Both the position numbers and the translations under genes were made by a program. The notes below the pieces were generated by a model. The model was not told the DNA's origin. It did no database searches and saw nothing but the letters and a program-made list of their open reading frames with translations. DNA of 64,000 bases from contig NC_082598.1 in NCBI RefSeq assembly GCF_030936135.1, positions 31,180,687-31,244,686 on the forward strand, read 5' to 3'. How positions within the stretch are numbered: the first letter of the stretch is position 1; each line of letters begins with the position of its first letter. The DNA comes from Gavia stellata. Its lineage: Eukaryota > Chordata > Aves > Gaviiformes > Gaviidae. Positions 35,909-50,900 of the stretch are shown here, in pieces.

Positions 35909-38900
35909 CTAAAACATGCAAATAGGAAAAGATTATTTTTCCTGCTGCTCTGAGAAACACAGACCTAGCTCCTTTTTAACTTTTCACAAGGGTTCAATCA
36001 AAATAAACTTCTGATTTGGTCATTTAAGCTGAGCAAACAATGCAAAGATTAGTTCATACATAAAGTTAATTAGAGCATCTGATCAATGAATAAAGCAGCT
36101 GTAACTTGTCTTCATAATTTCCCGTGACAATGGGTAGGAACACATGGCAATTTGTCTCCATTTCAAACCACAAGAGCAGAACAGGGCTTAATGACTAACA
36201 AGCGCAGGTGTCTGTCACTGCAGTCAAATGAAGAAACAGTGCATGACTTGGCACAGATCACATGTATCCCCCACAGCCAAAATGAACAGTCAAAGAAACA
36301 GCCACAGAAACAGCCACGTTTGCAGACCCAAACATCTCCTTTGAAGGGGATTAATTACTATTGGAAATAGTACTTAGTTTTAATACTAATTTTCTGAGAA
36401 GCAAAAGATGATGGTTAACGCAGAGAAGCAATGAAGGACGGGTACCAATGCACTTGGACGTCTCAATCCAGAAACATGTTCTGCAGCAGAAAGTAAACTA
36501 CATCGCCTGCTGCACCTACAGAATCAGACTGTAAGAAGCCCCAGTGAGCAGAGGCAGGAAAAGCACTGTTGCTCTTTAAAAATGGAGAAGAGGATTTGCT
36601 TCACTTCGAATTCTAGCACTTTAATAGTTTGTATTAAAAATACTAAACCTTTGCCTAGAAAGAAATTCTAGGACAGGAACAGATCTTTGGAGATCTTCAT
36701 CTTTCACAAATCTTCTGTTTTTCACCAGTACTGAGTCAAAATTGTACAAACTTTTTAATTTAGAAACAGAGCTACAGACACTACCGACCTGCTAAACAGC
36801 ATTGTTGTTACAGTATTTATTTAAGTTGTCAGAGAACACATTGAAATCTGTGCTCTCTTTTGATTCTGTTCAAGAGTCTCCCACTACATAAATGAGTGCT
36901 GAAATTGAAATCACTAGGTATTCTTCAGATTGCTTCTTGAGAGTCAACTTGCAGCTGAAAAGCCTTTGTCTGATGCATGACTGAAATTGGTATGTTTCCA
37001 TGAAAGGTTTTTTCAATAAGTCAGTATTTTCTGTCAATGACCTAGTGAAAGAAAATTTTACACACTCCTAAACAGAACCATAACCATTCCTTGTGCATAT
37101 AAATGTAGGTTAAGCCTCCAATTACTTACTGCATTTGTATATATTCCACCTATGCACAGGATCCCTCATTTAGTGCAAATGGGAGACCACACATAGTAAG
37201 AAAGAAGAAATACTTGCAAAATAAGGATTTTTAATTATGTACACTCTTAAAGAGTAAAAAAAACTATTACACTCCCCGAGTAGTTAAAGAATGTTAAGAA
37301 TGTGCACAAACTACATTGTGATAGTTAGATGGACTTTATCTTTCTTTGGAGAAGGCAACATCAAAGGCCAAATTAAGATTTTTTTTTAACTCATGCCTTC
37401 TTGGAGGCACCTCCTCTCTAGTGTTCCAGCTACCACTACATCTCCCTCACTAACATCACCTGCTGGGTGAACTATGTGCCAGCAATTAATTGCAATTAAT
37501 TGGATTGCCCCATCAATGCTTTCCACTTTCTGGTTCTTTTCTTTTCTTTTCGTAGGTGTTCCCTATCTGTCTCTAAACTCCTTAGGTTTTGCCTTCCTTC
37601 TCTTTTGAATGAATCTCTCTTCTTTCTCCACTAAACCAAGGTTCTTCTCTACTTTCTGCTTACAAGGTTACTTGCTGCTCAGCCTCCCCTGTAGCCTAGA
37701 CAGATGTTCATGCCTCATGTTACGGGGCCATGTCTTGCTTTGGGCTGCATGCTGCTTTCCAGACCAACCAATTCTGTTTGAGGTCATCTCCAATACCTTC
37801 TTGCATTAATATCTGAATGCAAAGAAAATGCAAGCTGTTTTAAAGGGAAACATCTGTTTCTTCATCCCATGCTCGATCAAGAGCAGCAATTCAAAGGGAA
37901 GAAGATATAAAATAGGACCAAGCATAGAGTGAAATTGCAGGAAAGACTACCTCTCCTCTAAGTAGCAAGATTTTAGAGAATGTCTATAGCATAAACTTAT
38001 CTCATGCATCAGGCTTGTTCATAGGTTACTATTTTAAGCACTATGTTTTCAAATAAAGCACCCCTAGGATAAGCTAGCAATGCTGAAAGCGTCAGGAGTT
38101 TGAAAAATTTGTAGAGAATGCTGCATTACCTGTAGGAACTGTTGGGGGTGCTGGGTCAGCTGCGGCTGAGCTGGTTGCTGAACTGTGGTGAGCTGCTGCT
38201 GCTGGTCTTGCTGACTTTGCTGCTGCTGCTGTTGTTGCGTTACTGACAAAGTCTGTGGCTGCTGCTGTTGGGCAGCAAAAGTGGGATAAGCTGTCACCAC
38301 CTGTCCCATAAACATAGTACTTGGTACCATTACCGCTCCACATGCTACTGGGGCTGTGACAAGTTTTGTTACAAGTTGCTGACCTTGAGAAAATCTGTTA
38401 ATGGAAAAAGAAATTTGGAGTCCCTTTAGAAAAAAAAAATATCAAGCACCACGTGCACTTGAGAAATGCAGATTTGTCAGGTTCATACTTTGCTGTAACA
38501 ACATGGGTTTTGATAAGCCTGCAAACATGTTATTTTGGGCAAAGTTTAGTTTAGCAGTTGTTTCCATATATAGTTAAAATAATAAATTGCGTGATTTTTT
38601 TAACGCTACTTTTGTTCCTTTTGTGTATGATGTAGCTATGTAAGCATATCATTATAGCAAGTCATCTGAATATTGATCTTGAAGATTTACCTGATTTGTC
38701 TATCCTGTGTAAAAGTGGTTACTGCAGCAGTATTCTGGTTATTGTTCTGTGGTAAGCTAGAAGGAACCTGGACCACATTTCCTGTTGTTGGCTGAGAAAT
38801 CACCATAGTGTTATACAGAGGTGTCGAGACTGTGTTCTGTGACTGACTGGCAAGAGAAGACTGTTGATTGTGTCCACTAAGTACATTTTGTTGATTATGC

Positions 38901-41900
38901 TGAAAAGAAAAAAAATGTTATTAGATAGTAATTTGAAAATATCCAGGTACTATAGCTGTCCTCCTCATTGTCATTGCCCATACTTCACAACTGCCAATGT
39001 TTTTCTATTATAAATGAATTCTTAATTTAAAGTCGACAGGTATTTCTACCAACTGAGGATTTGGAGGTGGGACTGACCCTCAGGCATCTGAAAATCTGTT
39101 AGATAAACCTCTTCTCCTCTTCAGGTTATTTTTTTCCTGAATTTTTCAGCTACTTGCGTACTGTTTGTTCAGGATCCTATTTTCCACTCCTTTAGCATCT
39201 CTGTGCCAGACAGACTAGAACGTGCACATCACGTCAATCAATTTCTTACTTGAAAGTCTGGAACTAGCTTACTGATGAGATGATAACACTGTCCACCACT
39301 AGTCTGCCTCTTCACAAATCTCAAAAAGAAAGTATGGAATTTGGGTAAAGGTACAGAGGGGGGTGACCACAGAGATCAGAGGTGTAAAGAGCCTCCATAC
39401 ACAAAATGGTCAAACCCATTAGAAGTGTTCAACTTGAAGAACATGCTTCTATGGAGATACATGTGACAGAGAACTTTAAAATCATGTATGACTGAGAAGA
39501 TGAAAAGTGAATAGCTGTTCAATGGGTTTCCCCGTATATTAGCTGGGTGGCAGGTTTAAAAAACAAACATAATCATATTTCACAGAAAGTAAAGCTGTAG
39601 AACTCACTGTGAGATACTGTGGATTTCAGAAGTTTACATAGAATCAAAAGAAACTGGATAAACTCATAGAAAATAAATCAATCAAAGGCTATTACAGATG
39701 CGATACACCTATGGTATCTGACTGAAATTGCTGAAGAGTAGAAAAGCCAACTGCAGAAGCACCAATATACGCTTTTCCTGTTCCTGTGCTTTTCTAGGTA
39801 TTTGCTGTAGACCACTGTCTGGACACTGGGTTTCAAGCTCACCAGTATAAAACTCCTCTTATGTGTTCTGTCAACAGACAATTCATAGGTATTCATAAAA
39901 AGGCAAGCTAAAAGTTTTCTTGATACTGGCCTTTCCAAAAAGCTACTTGTTATTAATTATTTATGTGCCTAAGTCTTAAAATAAAAACAAGACCTGAAAT
40001 TGCATTAGCAAGAACAGAAATGCATTTCAGTTGTAAAACTTGGAACACGAAGAAAAGAATATGATTCAAAGGACCTTGTTAAAAAAAAAATTTGGGAGAG
40101 GGATGTCAGGGAAGCTATTGTTGTGTTTCAGCTATGGTTTTGAGTATATATTCTGTCCAGCAAAATCAATAATAAGAATTTTACCTGTGTTGTAGTACTC
40201 TGCAAAGGCTGTTGCTGTATCATGTGTGGACTACTTATATGCCCTGTGTTCATCCCACTTTGAGTCTGATTAGTCTGAACAACTTGACCTTGCATGTTTA
40301 TTGGTGTAAGCTGCTGAACGTTTGATGAATTTCCAGAAGCAAGCTGCACAGAACCAAAGTTGAGTCCGGAAGTTGACTGCTGCAAGAACATCTTAAAAAA
40401 AAAGAACCCACAAGTTAGCTTTTAAGAAAAATCTGTTAATTATTCAAGATGTTTTAGAGAAACTAAACTTAATTATTTTAAATCAATATAAGATGAAGTT
40501 TCATCTTAGTTATCAGAGGTGTTGAAACAGCATTGCAACCACCAAGAGCAAGGCCCAACTCCCATATAGCATCAGTATTCAGAAATTCTACTGTAACTGA
40601 TAAGAATCAGAATCCTGATTTCTAGAGCCCTAAACATTGTTTAATATTTGTTCTTAAAGAAAAAGTACTATTTAGAGACTAACCTGTAATTTATTCTACA
40701 ACTGTCTAAAGACAAAATGTATTTGAGATCACATTTCTATTTGTAGGATCTCCAGCAGTGAAAATAATTCAAATGAAGAAAATCTCAGAATCAATAGATC
40801 CAGGCATAGCACCAAGAACATAATTTACCTTGGCAATCAAGAAATTATAATGATTATACTGAATTTTCCAACATCACTGTAATAAACTGAATTCAGCACA
40901 AAAATACTTGAGTCTTTAAAAAAAGTTAGGCCCGAGACTTCAACAAGATAGGGTAGTAAGGTAGAATGTGCAGCACTTGGATACTTTCCCCTAGCTTCCA
41001 CAGTCCTGAATAAGGTCGCTCCACAGTGCATGGGAAGAGAGCTGTGAATCTCTTCTTTTGAGGCATCTATAAGGCAGTCTACTGCTGGCAGACTTGCACT
41101 AGACATGATAAAACACTGAAAATGCCACATGCCAGAAACTCCTACTCTTCAACAGAATTTAATCATCATACTCAATACATCAGAAAGTAAATTTTTCTAC
41201 TCTTTAGTCACAGTTCACACTGAAAATACTTATATTCTTTCCTTAAGGTGTATTTTAGTTTTTTTGTTTTGTTTTGGGTTTTTTTGTTTGTTTGTTTGGG
41301 GTTTTTTAAGTACAAAAACCCAATAGGATAATTCTTTTCTTCCAAAGATAGCTGCTGAAAAGAGAATCACGAATTAGAAAAAATATACTGGTTAGAATAC
41401 AGAAATCAGGTAGTCAGCTGCTAGACTGAGTAATGCATCCTCTAGACTTGTCTTTCTGGCTTAGTAACTACTTCAGTACACCATGCAAAGTAGAACCACT
41501 TCACCAGGAGGGTGTGTAGGAGGACCACAGCCTGATAGTTAGGTCAGTCTAAGAAACAAAAGGTTTAACTTTGACACCCTTGAGCCAGAAGGGGAAATAA
41601 ATGCTTATCTTGCACATTTTGGATGAATACTCTAATGGCTGCAAAACGATGCAAGAAGTAATAACCACTGCATCCTTTTACATTCAGGTTTAGGCATAAG
41701 CTAAGCTTGAGCTGCTCAACATTGAAAAGATATGCTGGGGCACTTCCAGATACATTCAGAAGCAAAATGGCAGGTACCTCAGGAACAGTAGCTTCAGATA
41801 CTATGGATTTTAAGCACATTAGGTCCAGATGGCAGCTGACAGGGGGTAGGGAGGATCACCTTGTGGAATTAAGTGCCCAAGTCTCATTTTAGATGCCTAA

Positions 41901-44900
41901 ATTCTCTACAGATCAAACCCGTAAGAGTTACACTAACTCACCTGGAGTCCTTGACCATGGACAATTTGAAGCTGCTCTTGAATCTTACGCAACTCTTCCT
42001 GCTGCCGATGAATATTTGCCTCTATCATGCGTGTTCTTTGCTCTAGCTGGTCCTTTAGGTGCTGCATAGCTCCTAATTGAGCTGAAAACTGAAACACAGG
42101 CTGTAGTGCAATGAATATATCAAAAGCTGAGCAAAAATAATGACATTTTATTTACAAGCAGTCAATACACTCCTCCACAGTAGCAAAATAACCAAGCACT
42201 GCTTTTTAAACTGCTAATAACCATAATATGAGGACAGATTCATTAGCATGAAAATGTCACAAAACTCACATTTAATTGATGTCACATTTAATTGATGCCT
42301 CAGAATTGGTGAACTAAAAAAAAAAATCCATAGCAAAAGAGATTGACTGGTGTTCAAATCACCAAGATTCTATAAAAAGCCTTAGTAATTTGCATGGTAC
42401 TGTGGATGTTAAAGCTCTCTCAGGTTAAAAATTAGAGTTATACCAGTTTACCAAAAAAATTCACCCAGAGCTAAAACATATGCAAATAATTTGGGAATAC
42501 CCTCAGTCACAAACTGTTGAAGGCTGAGCCCACAGAGAAACTGTGTTTGCCACTTCTATTCTTCCCTAGATATCTGCTACGGCCTACAAATCAATACAAC
42601 CTTTTGATAGTTACATCCTAACAGAACACAGATCTTCAGTTGGACCTGATACTGCTTGTTCTTATTTCACAAAACTGTTTCATAGACGAAGTTGCCTTGT
42701 GTTACAAGCATTATGTGTAGAAAGTTAACAGCATAGTAGGTGGATTTTTTAAATTCATATCTTAAAATATTTTATCTTGTGTTATCTATGTTTCTAATGG
42801 CCAAGGCTGAAAACTATACCCACACAAATACCGTGAAGAAAAAAATAAAGGAAAGGTGTCAAATTGGGGAATTTGCTCCTTTCAACAGAATAATGTTAAA
42901 GGTGACTTTGGCACCCAAGAACTCAATTTCTGAAAGAGAAATTAACCTTATGTTCAGAACAAGACTGTTTAAAAAATACTAAACAATAAACCAACTTAAT
43001 CCATACCTGGGACATGCCAGACTGGAGCTGTAAAGTTGTAGGCTGAGACATCGTTGGCTGTGCTACTGGTTGTCCAAGAGACTGGGAGCTTAAAGACTAG
43101 GATTTAAAAAAATGTTCCATAACTGGAAGAGAATGAACTTCATACTTGACGTGAAATATTTCTTTACATAAAGTGTCAATTCCAAAATAGCATTGTATGA
43201 ACAGATGACAAAAACAAGTAAACGTTTCCTGAAATAGCTAACCTTAAATATTAGAGAATTAAGAACATAAGAGCAACTGATTATATACATAATATATTTA
43301 TAACTTTTCCACTGCTAAAAATATATAAATGCAGTAGGTATAAAACAGGAAAAACAGAAATTACAACCGCTTTAAAAGTCTTTTGTAGTAAGGGAAAAAC
43401 TTTTTCAACAAGTTTGGAAGTTGACACCTTTGATTTATTCTGAAACTAATAATTTTTTAAAATGCATATTTTAATAAGCATTCTCTTTTTGAAGTGAATA
43501 TATTAGTTCAACTGGAACATGAGCACCAAGTATATGAAGCATGACATTTTCTCATGTTACCAAGATTTCAGAAACTATATCAAAGTATTCACTAATATTC
43601 TCAGAGTCATAAATCTACATGAATTCTCTTTAGAGATACACAGCATTACACTGGCAATTTTTTATATTTATGTATGGAATTGCATATATACATACATATA
43701 TTAAAAACACAGAATCCTAGAAAGAAGTTATGTGTGAGTGAAAGCAGAGATTCATACACAATCTTGCAAATCCTAATGCCAAAAACCAAATATTTATATG
43801 CTTAATTATTGTATTCCCTTAAAATATAGTATACCCAAGTTGCATACTGATGATACAATTCTGATAGTCATGGATTCCAAGTGAAAATGTTACAGTTTAA
43901 ATTATGTGTTTTCAGAAGAAATAAAACAAAGGTTATATGGATTTAATAATACCTTTTAAAAGTGAATTACACTGATTGAGTACAAAATTTTTCTCTGAAG
44001 AGTTACCTGACTACTCAGAGATGATCTTCTTTGTGCAGTCTTGTCATGACCAGATAAGCTTTGCCTTGGAGGAGTGCTAGTGTCCACAGTCATTTTAGTT
44101 GGTGTCGCTGACAACGTACAGAGTTACAACAGAAAAAGACATGTTAATCTCAATTCTGCAATGCAATAATCAAATCACAGGAAGCTTTTCATGAATAAAA
44201 AAAAGCTTAATGCTTGGACTCTTTTTTTACTCGGACTATACAACAATAATGCAATCTGATGGACTGAAATAGGCTGCTATTGTACTTTTAGAAGTAGAAG
44301 TCACTATACAACCTCTGAAAATCTGAGTGGTCAGCAGATCTCTGAACCATCAAAAAGGACATTTTCATTTAAACATTTTTCACAAAATGATGATTAACTG
44401 CTAGTTATGCATTTAATTAAAGTAAGTAAAGTAGAAAAAGCCTTCAATAGCAAGGCAATTATATTTTCAACAGTTGGTGCTTACATGAATGATCTGATAC
44501 TGCAGTATGTGAAGATTTTCTTGAACTCCTGGAGGAAGCAGAAGGTGTGGGGCTGGTATCAAACCTTTCCAGTGCTTCTTTGAGACTCACTGTGTTTATG
44601 TGATTGTCAGACCCAGAGTCCTGACTCTGAAGCGACACACACAAACAAAAATTATTTTATCTGATTCAGCACACAATGTACATTTCTGTTAGCAAATATC
44701 TAAGACAACACTGTGTCTAATCAACCCCTGTACACAGGTGACTGTGCAGAAGTAGTGGCCCGGTTGATATCTGTAAGCTCAGTTTCCATTTGTGGCTTTT
44801 ATCCTTGGAAAAGAAACCAAACCAAAGCCCTGTAAGCCTAGAAACCAAAATGCATGCAGACATAGGCCACAAACTGACTGCTGAGTTGACCTCCTTCTCT

Positions 44901-47900
44901 AGCAACTCAAGTCACTCTGAACACCTGTGTAATGAGTGAACTGCTTATTCTTTTGTGGAAGGATGAGTTAATTCCATTAGAAGGAGCACTGTCAAATGAA
45001 ACTTGCTGAACTGTCAAGGGAAAACATTTCTGAACTGCCAGGGGAAAACATGACAGAGCATCTGCACAAGCTGGCTTATCTAAGACTCACTGAGCTTTCA
45101 AGGACATTAATTCAACATGAATTTTGTATACTTCTAAGAAGTGGGACAGAGTCACACAATGGAACAGCTCCTGCTTTCCTCTTGTGAAATCCTTTAAGCC
45201 ATCTTTGTATGTTGACCTTGGTTTTTCAGATTATGGGTGCTTCCAGTAAGGACGAACATTTATTTACAAATTAAACTCTGCAGGAATCAGATGTCAATAA
45301 GGACTTACGGATGTTGCCATGTTACAACTACATGCACATGAACTCCCGAAAAGAGGAGGGTAAGTGTTCAGGGCAGAATACAGTTAAACAAATACCCTTC
45401 CTAGACTTCTTTAATCATTTTAAATAGTCATATTATTTAGAGATCAAAATAATTACTTTATCTGTAACAGACCAAAACACTTCTTGCTGCTGTGTATTTG
45501 CTTACATATTATTTTTAGTATGAAAGAAAGAAGAGGTAAAATAAAATTATGTAAGACACTCACTTTATCTGCTGTTATCTCTGGAAGAGACTCCTCAATA
45601 CCAAGTTCTCGTCGTCTTTCTGCTCTAACTTCTGCATAACTGGAAGAATGAACCAAATATCACTACTATATTCTTGGATGATTTAAAAAACACACTTCAA
45701 AAAACAAACTCCTCAGAGGTATCTTGCTTACAAAGTATCCCAGGAAGTTCTCCAATGATTCTTTAAACTCCTATGATTTCTCTACCTTCAAAAATACCAG
45801 CAATGTAGCTCCCATGCCATTAGAATTTCTCCAATACAGATTTTTAAAAGATAACTTGCCTCACAACAGTGTGCGTACAGACAATAAACTCTGGCCTGGA
45901 ATTCCACTGGTGATACGTGATATAGTAATGTGTTTGCAGCCAAATCCATTGTTGTCCCTTTGTAAGGAATCTGTAGTAACACGACTTCCCTTTCCCATAT
46001 TGCATTACTATAAAAGTGAAGAATAAAGTTTACTGTCTTTCCAGTCTGTAAATATTGCAGTTACATAATAAACATTATTTCCCAGCTTCATATGACCCAA
46101 AAACATGTCCAAATCCAGTATTAAGACAATGAATAAGAACAGGTTTAAAACTGTATCTTTCTTCCAAAAAAAATTTATACTGCATTTTTCAGAGTACTGC
46201 AGAATTCAAACTTCCATTTTTCTGGGTTTTTTCCATATTGTGAAAAATCTATGTACAAAAAATTAAAACACAGCTTTATAAAGAAACCCATAGCTAAACA
46301 GAAAACTTATTCTATTACATGTCTAAACAGTATTTGCATTTATTAAACATCACAGAGCCTTTTAAATGCTATTGGAAGAACTGGAGAAGTATTAGTCATA
46401 GTGCGCATTCCAATTTACCACAACGAAAGTTCTAAATTATAAGCTAAAGTTAAATCTGTTATTTTAGTTCTGTATCGAAAGAAAAGAGATTAAGATCAGC
46501 AGTGCAGTAATGTCAACTGAATGGGAGTAAAGACACTTCACTCAAATATATCACAAAATTTCACTACAGCATTTGTACAATTTAACAAACTTTAAACTGA
46601 CATCTATAAAGCAAACCCGTTTATTGTAGCAACTTAGTCATACTCACAATGCTCGTGACATTTTGCCAGATTATCTAGATCATCCACATGATAATAATCA
46701 TAGCCTGATGTTCCCAAAACTTCAAATGGAAGATAACCTATTATCGGAGGTGCCCTAATTAATGCAAAAATTAATGTAATTTTATTTTCACACAAAAAAA
46801 CCAACCAAAAATTATTTCATTATATAACTTTTCTTGTTTACACTATGTGCTCTGGAAAAAATTAAAAATTAAACCAAACACAAGCTATGTGTAGTTAATG
46901 CTGATTAGTGAACTCTATATATTATAGCCACCACTGTAATTCAGCTACTATTGCTGCTATACACAGAAGGAATTGCACCTGTGATCCAAGAATAGGAACT
47001 TCCATTCTAAGCTATGTCTAGATGTGAATTCTTCATTGGGTTCTTCAACAGTGCACATTTCCTAAAAAGTAAAAAAATAAAAATCTCTCTCAAAACTGCT
47101 CTATTCTAATTCATAAGCTCTTTCACAATTCAGACTTAGCTAAAGTTAGTAGATAACTACACAATAGTTATAATGTTATTTTTAGACAGCTTCATTGGTT
47201 TTGCTTTTTTAGATGCATAGTACTGAGGTAGAATCTAACTTCAGCTGTGCCAGGCTGACACTCAGTTGATTTAAATGGAACAATCCCGGCGTGAGATTAA
47301 ACTCAAGCTCAGTATCTATAAATACAATAGTACAAGCAGAAATCAGTAGTTCCTGCAGTTATGCTTTTACCTTGTAACAAGCAAAAGAAGAGATGAAACA
47401 CTCCCACCAGATACTCTGACTACAGTAGACGCTTATAATGGGTAAAACCTAACATTAGCAAGATGGTCACATTATTTTGACTTTAAGAATAGGATTCTTC
47501 TTTTTATTGAACACAGAGTACTCTAAATCACTTTGCCTTGAGGGCATAGACATGGACTACAAGTAACACACTATTCTTATGTTTAGAACTCATGAACAGT
47601 AAAGAGAATGACTGTATTTCCACTATTACAACAAATCCTCAAGGTATTCTGTACATAATTTTAAAATATTCGGCTCAGACATATGTGCAATCAGTGCATG
47701 TCAGTCAATTTCTGTTGTCCCCTTCCAGAGAGGGAAAGATGCCCCACCAAGTACTGTGCCTCATGCTGAGACAGTAATGGAGCTAAGTACCCCAAGCCAG
47801 TCAGTTCTTTTGCAAACTCTGCTAGTACTGCCTTACAAGAATAAAGATGGATGATGGAATGCATGCATACATACAAATACACCCCTCAAAAAATTACAAT

Positions 47901-50900
47901 AAAATTAGAGATCAGTAAATATTTCTTTTTTGGACACCTGCACACGTTTGTCACACTTTTAGGAGCTTGCAATGTATTCCCTTTGCCAGGAACACAGCAG
48001 AATCTATCGATGATCAGATATCACAACAGTTTCCTAAAGACTACAATATGGAAGCCGCTGCTGCACTGACATAATGTTCATGACAGTTGTGGACAGACAA
48101 GCACACTGCTGCTCTGCAAACACCTGTAACTAAAATAGTCCGGTGGAAAAATACAGTAGAAGACTTAACCGTTGTTCCTACAAAGGGACCACCTTCCTTT
48201 TCATTCTTTCAGGTTAGAATACAAAAAGTTTAAGTGGATATTTTGCAATTCTTTAAATAGATATTTCTAAGTTTTCTTTCTATGAAAGAAAAAAGTTAAT
48301 ATAGCTAGGCAATGTTTTTTCCTCACCTTCATCGGTGTAACATTTAAAGACAATGACCAGAAAATGAGTTATATGATGGAGGAAATTAACAAAATCATTC
48401 TGGGCACAAATTTGTGACTCTTGGTGTAACTTCCAGTTAGCAAAACTTTACCTTCAAAACTGAAACTACCCCTAAAACCCAAAGCTCATCTACTTTCCTA
48501 AGATTACAATATTTAATAAAGCACCACACATAGCAAAGTAAAAGAAATGACAGAGCAAGCATGTATCCTTGAGATATACACTTTTGATTTGTTGTTTCTT
48601 TTCATTTAATTATTTTGGCACAAGTCAAAACAAAAGTAAAAATAACTTAAGTGCAGGCAGTAAAATCACAGTAAAAGCACCATTGTTACAGAGGAGTTGG
48701 CAGCGGGTTAGTATCTGATTACTCAATGCATTTATATCAATGATTTACAGATACTCCACTGCAAAATACTCCTGGGCAGAAGCTATCTTGTTCAACAAGG
48801 CATCTAGAAAAGAAAGGACTTTCATTTGTAGCAAAAAGTATTCTGGTAGAATCCTTTTGGCTGGATTAATCTTGCTTTCTTGATAGGATACAATCATTTA
48901 CCAGCCAAAATGCAAGACAAATGTTTTAAAGAATGTGTAGAGCCAAATCCCTTCACTGGGGAGCAAAATTTATGGCACATTTTGTTACAAAAGCGGTGGG
49001 GTCATATGCAGAAAATAAAAATGTGAACTTTCAGAGATTATTCTCACAAATACTATAGCTTTCTACAAAAGCACTGTATATCCTTGAGAAGTTACATTCT
49101 AGGTAAAAAAACCTCAGAACTGTATACCATCTGAAACAAAAAGTGGCAGATGAGAAGGCAGGTTCTACCTTAAATAAGGCAATCCAGTACTAAAATACAC
49201 ATCTCATTACTGGCTGCATCATGCATCTGTTAGTAAAGTTACTGGGATGGTAAAGTTCCTGACGTAACACTTATTTGCTAGAGTCTAGTCAATGCTAGCC
49301 TCAATAATAACAGAAGGTATCAAAAGAGTATAAACAAGTATTGCCAGATTAAAAGTCTTCACTCTAATGTTAGTGTTCTTCACAAGAATATTTCTCAGAT
49401 GAACAGCACTAGCTGAAACCCTTGAGAGGATCTTAAAACCTCTGTAACATGAAAGCTTCCTTAGGCACTAGGGGCTCAGTAGTTCAGGTAAAGAGAAATG
49501 AAACTTCGTCCAGAATATAATCTGTAAGGCTTTCGCCCTCAGGAGACTGAGACCTGAAAGATCATAAATGGATGTTCCTCAACTTCCAAATGTCCTGTTC
49601 CAGAAGTAGGAAACACAGAAGTTTTACTATAGTACATTCTAAACTGTCAGACTTTAAAAGATAAAAATATCTGCAAATACTGCTGGGTCAGTCTTTTTTC
49701 CCCAAGGATTTAATGAAGCAAAAATCATACATTTAACATCTCTACCAACTGTAGGCATAACAGAAAGAACATTATTTAGACCTGCATGGGAAGAAAAGTG
49801 TCACATGGAAGATTTCCATGGCTTCAGAAAAAATAAACAACGAACTGTCTATGGCATGCAGTCTGGAGAGATCCAATTCCTATTCAGCCTGACAGAACTG
49901 AAGTTTATATGATTTCTCCACAGGCTCCCTACTACACTTTCAAAGTGCAAAGTATGTAGACCATGTCTTCAGAGGATACCACCAACAATCTTCAGCTTAA
50001 GACACTAGTGCATTCAACTTATATGCAGAATATTTAAATGTTCAAAGAGTTCTGCGTGACAGACAGCAGCTTAACCATGTACCATATACATTTCATGGCA
50101 TTTCTTTACAGCTGACTTGTAAGAACAGATGTTCAATAGTAGACTACCTGTACCTTGATTAATATATTTGTAGAAAACATAATCTGAATCACAATCACAG
50201 ACTATCCTATACTGTATCCTGAGTATTTATTTTGATTCATTTTGGTGAGGAACAGGCTTAGTTAGTAAAGTCTACAAATTTCACACACATCCAATTCTAA
50301 ACTTGTAAAGATGTCTTCAGTGTGCACTAGCAGTTAAGCAAAACGTTCTCTTGAAACAACTGAGTTATTGACTAACAAACAGTACTGAAACAAAAGATCT
50401 TTATTACCTCAAGCCTGACTCTCAGTGCTGACAAACAATTCAAGCTTTCATTAAGCCCTAAAAGATTTGCTTCTGTGTCAAACTACAGCAAGATCATCAC
50501 CAGCATAAAATTCACATCCAAGTGTCAACTAAAATTATTAATGTTTCCAGTGAAAGTGGAATCTCAGTGTTATCTTTCATCTAAGTTAAACTTGGTAAAT
50601 TATATTCCTATGGACTTCTAAATTTATTTCTTGTGTATTACTATTTTATATGACTATTTAGAAATGGCACTCAACATAGCAACTTTATTTGATACTTTGC
50701 ATAACATTTAACCTATCTGTATGTGAAGTAAAAAACACAGACACTTTCATTTTCATATACTAAAATGTCTTAGGGTTTTCATTAATAGTATTTGAAATGT
50801 TGTGTGCATTCTCTCTGAAGTTTTCCTGTTCAGAGTACGTTTAAAAATGATATAGAAGTGATTTCATTTGTACATACCTTTATAAACTGAGGTGTAGCTA

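Noticed and set aside
9842-38455. CACGTG E-boxes at 9842, 17985, 23899, 24469, 33738 and 38450
   Set aside because: Six noticed in 64 kb is about the number expected by chance, and none sits in a promoter here. CLOCK self-regulation cannot be argued from these.
44990-45060. Two-copy TGAACTGYCARGGGAAAACAT-like direct repeat in a CLOCK intron
   Set aside because: Real, but only about 23 bp per copy, with no family or function recognised; not worth a separate claim.
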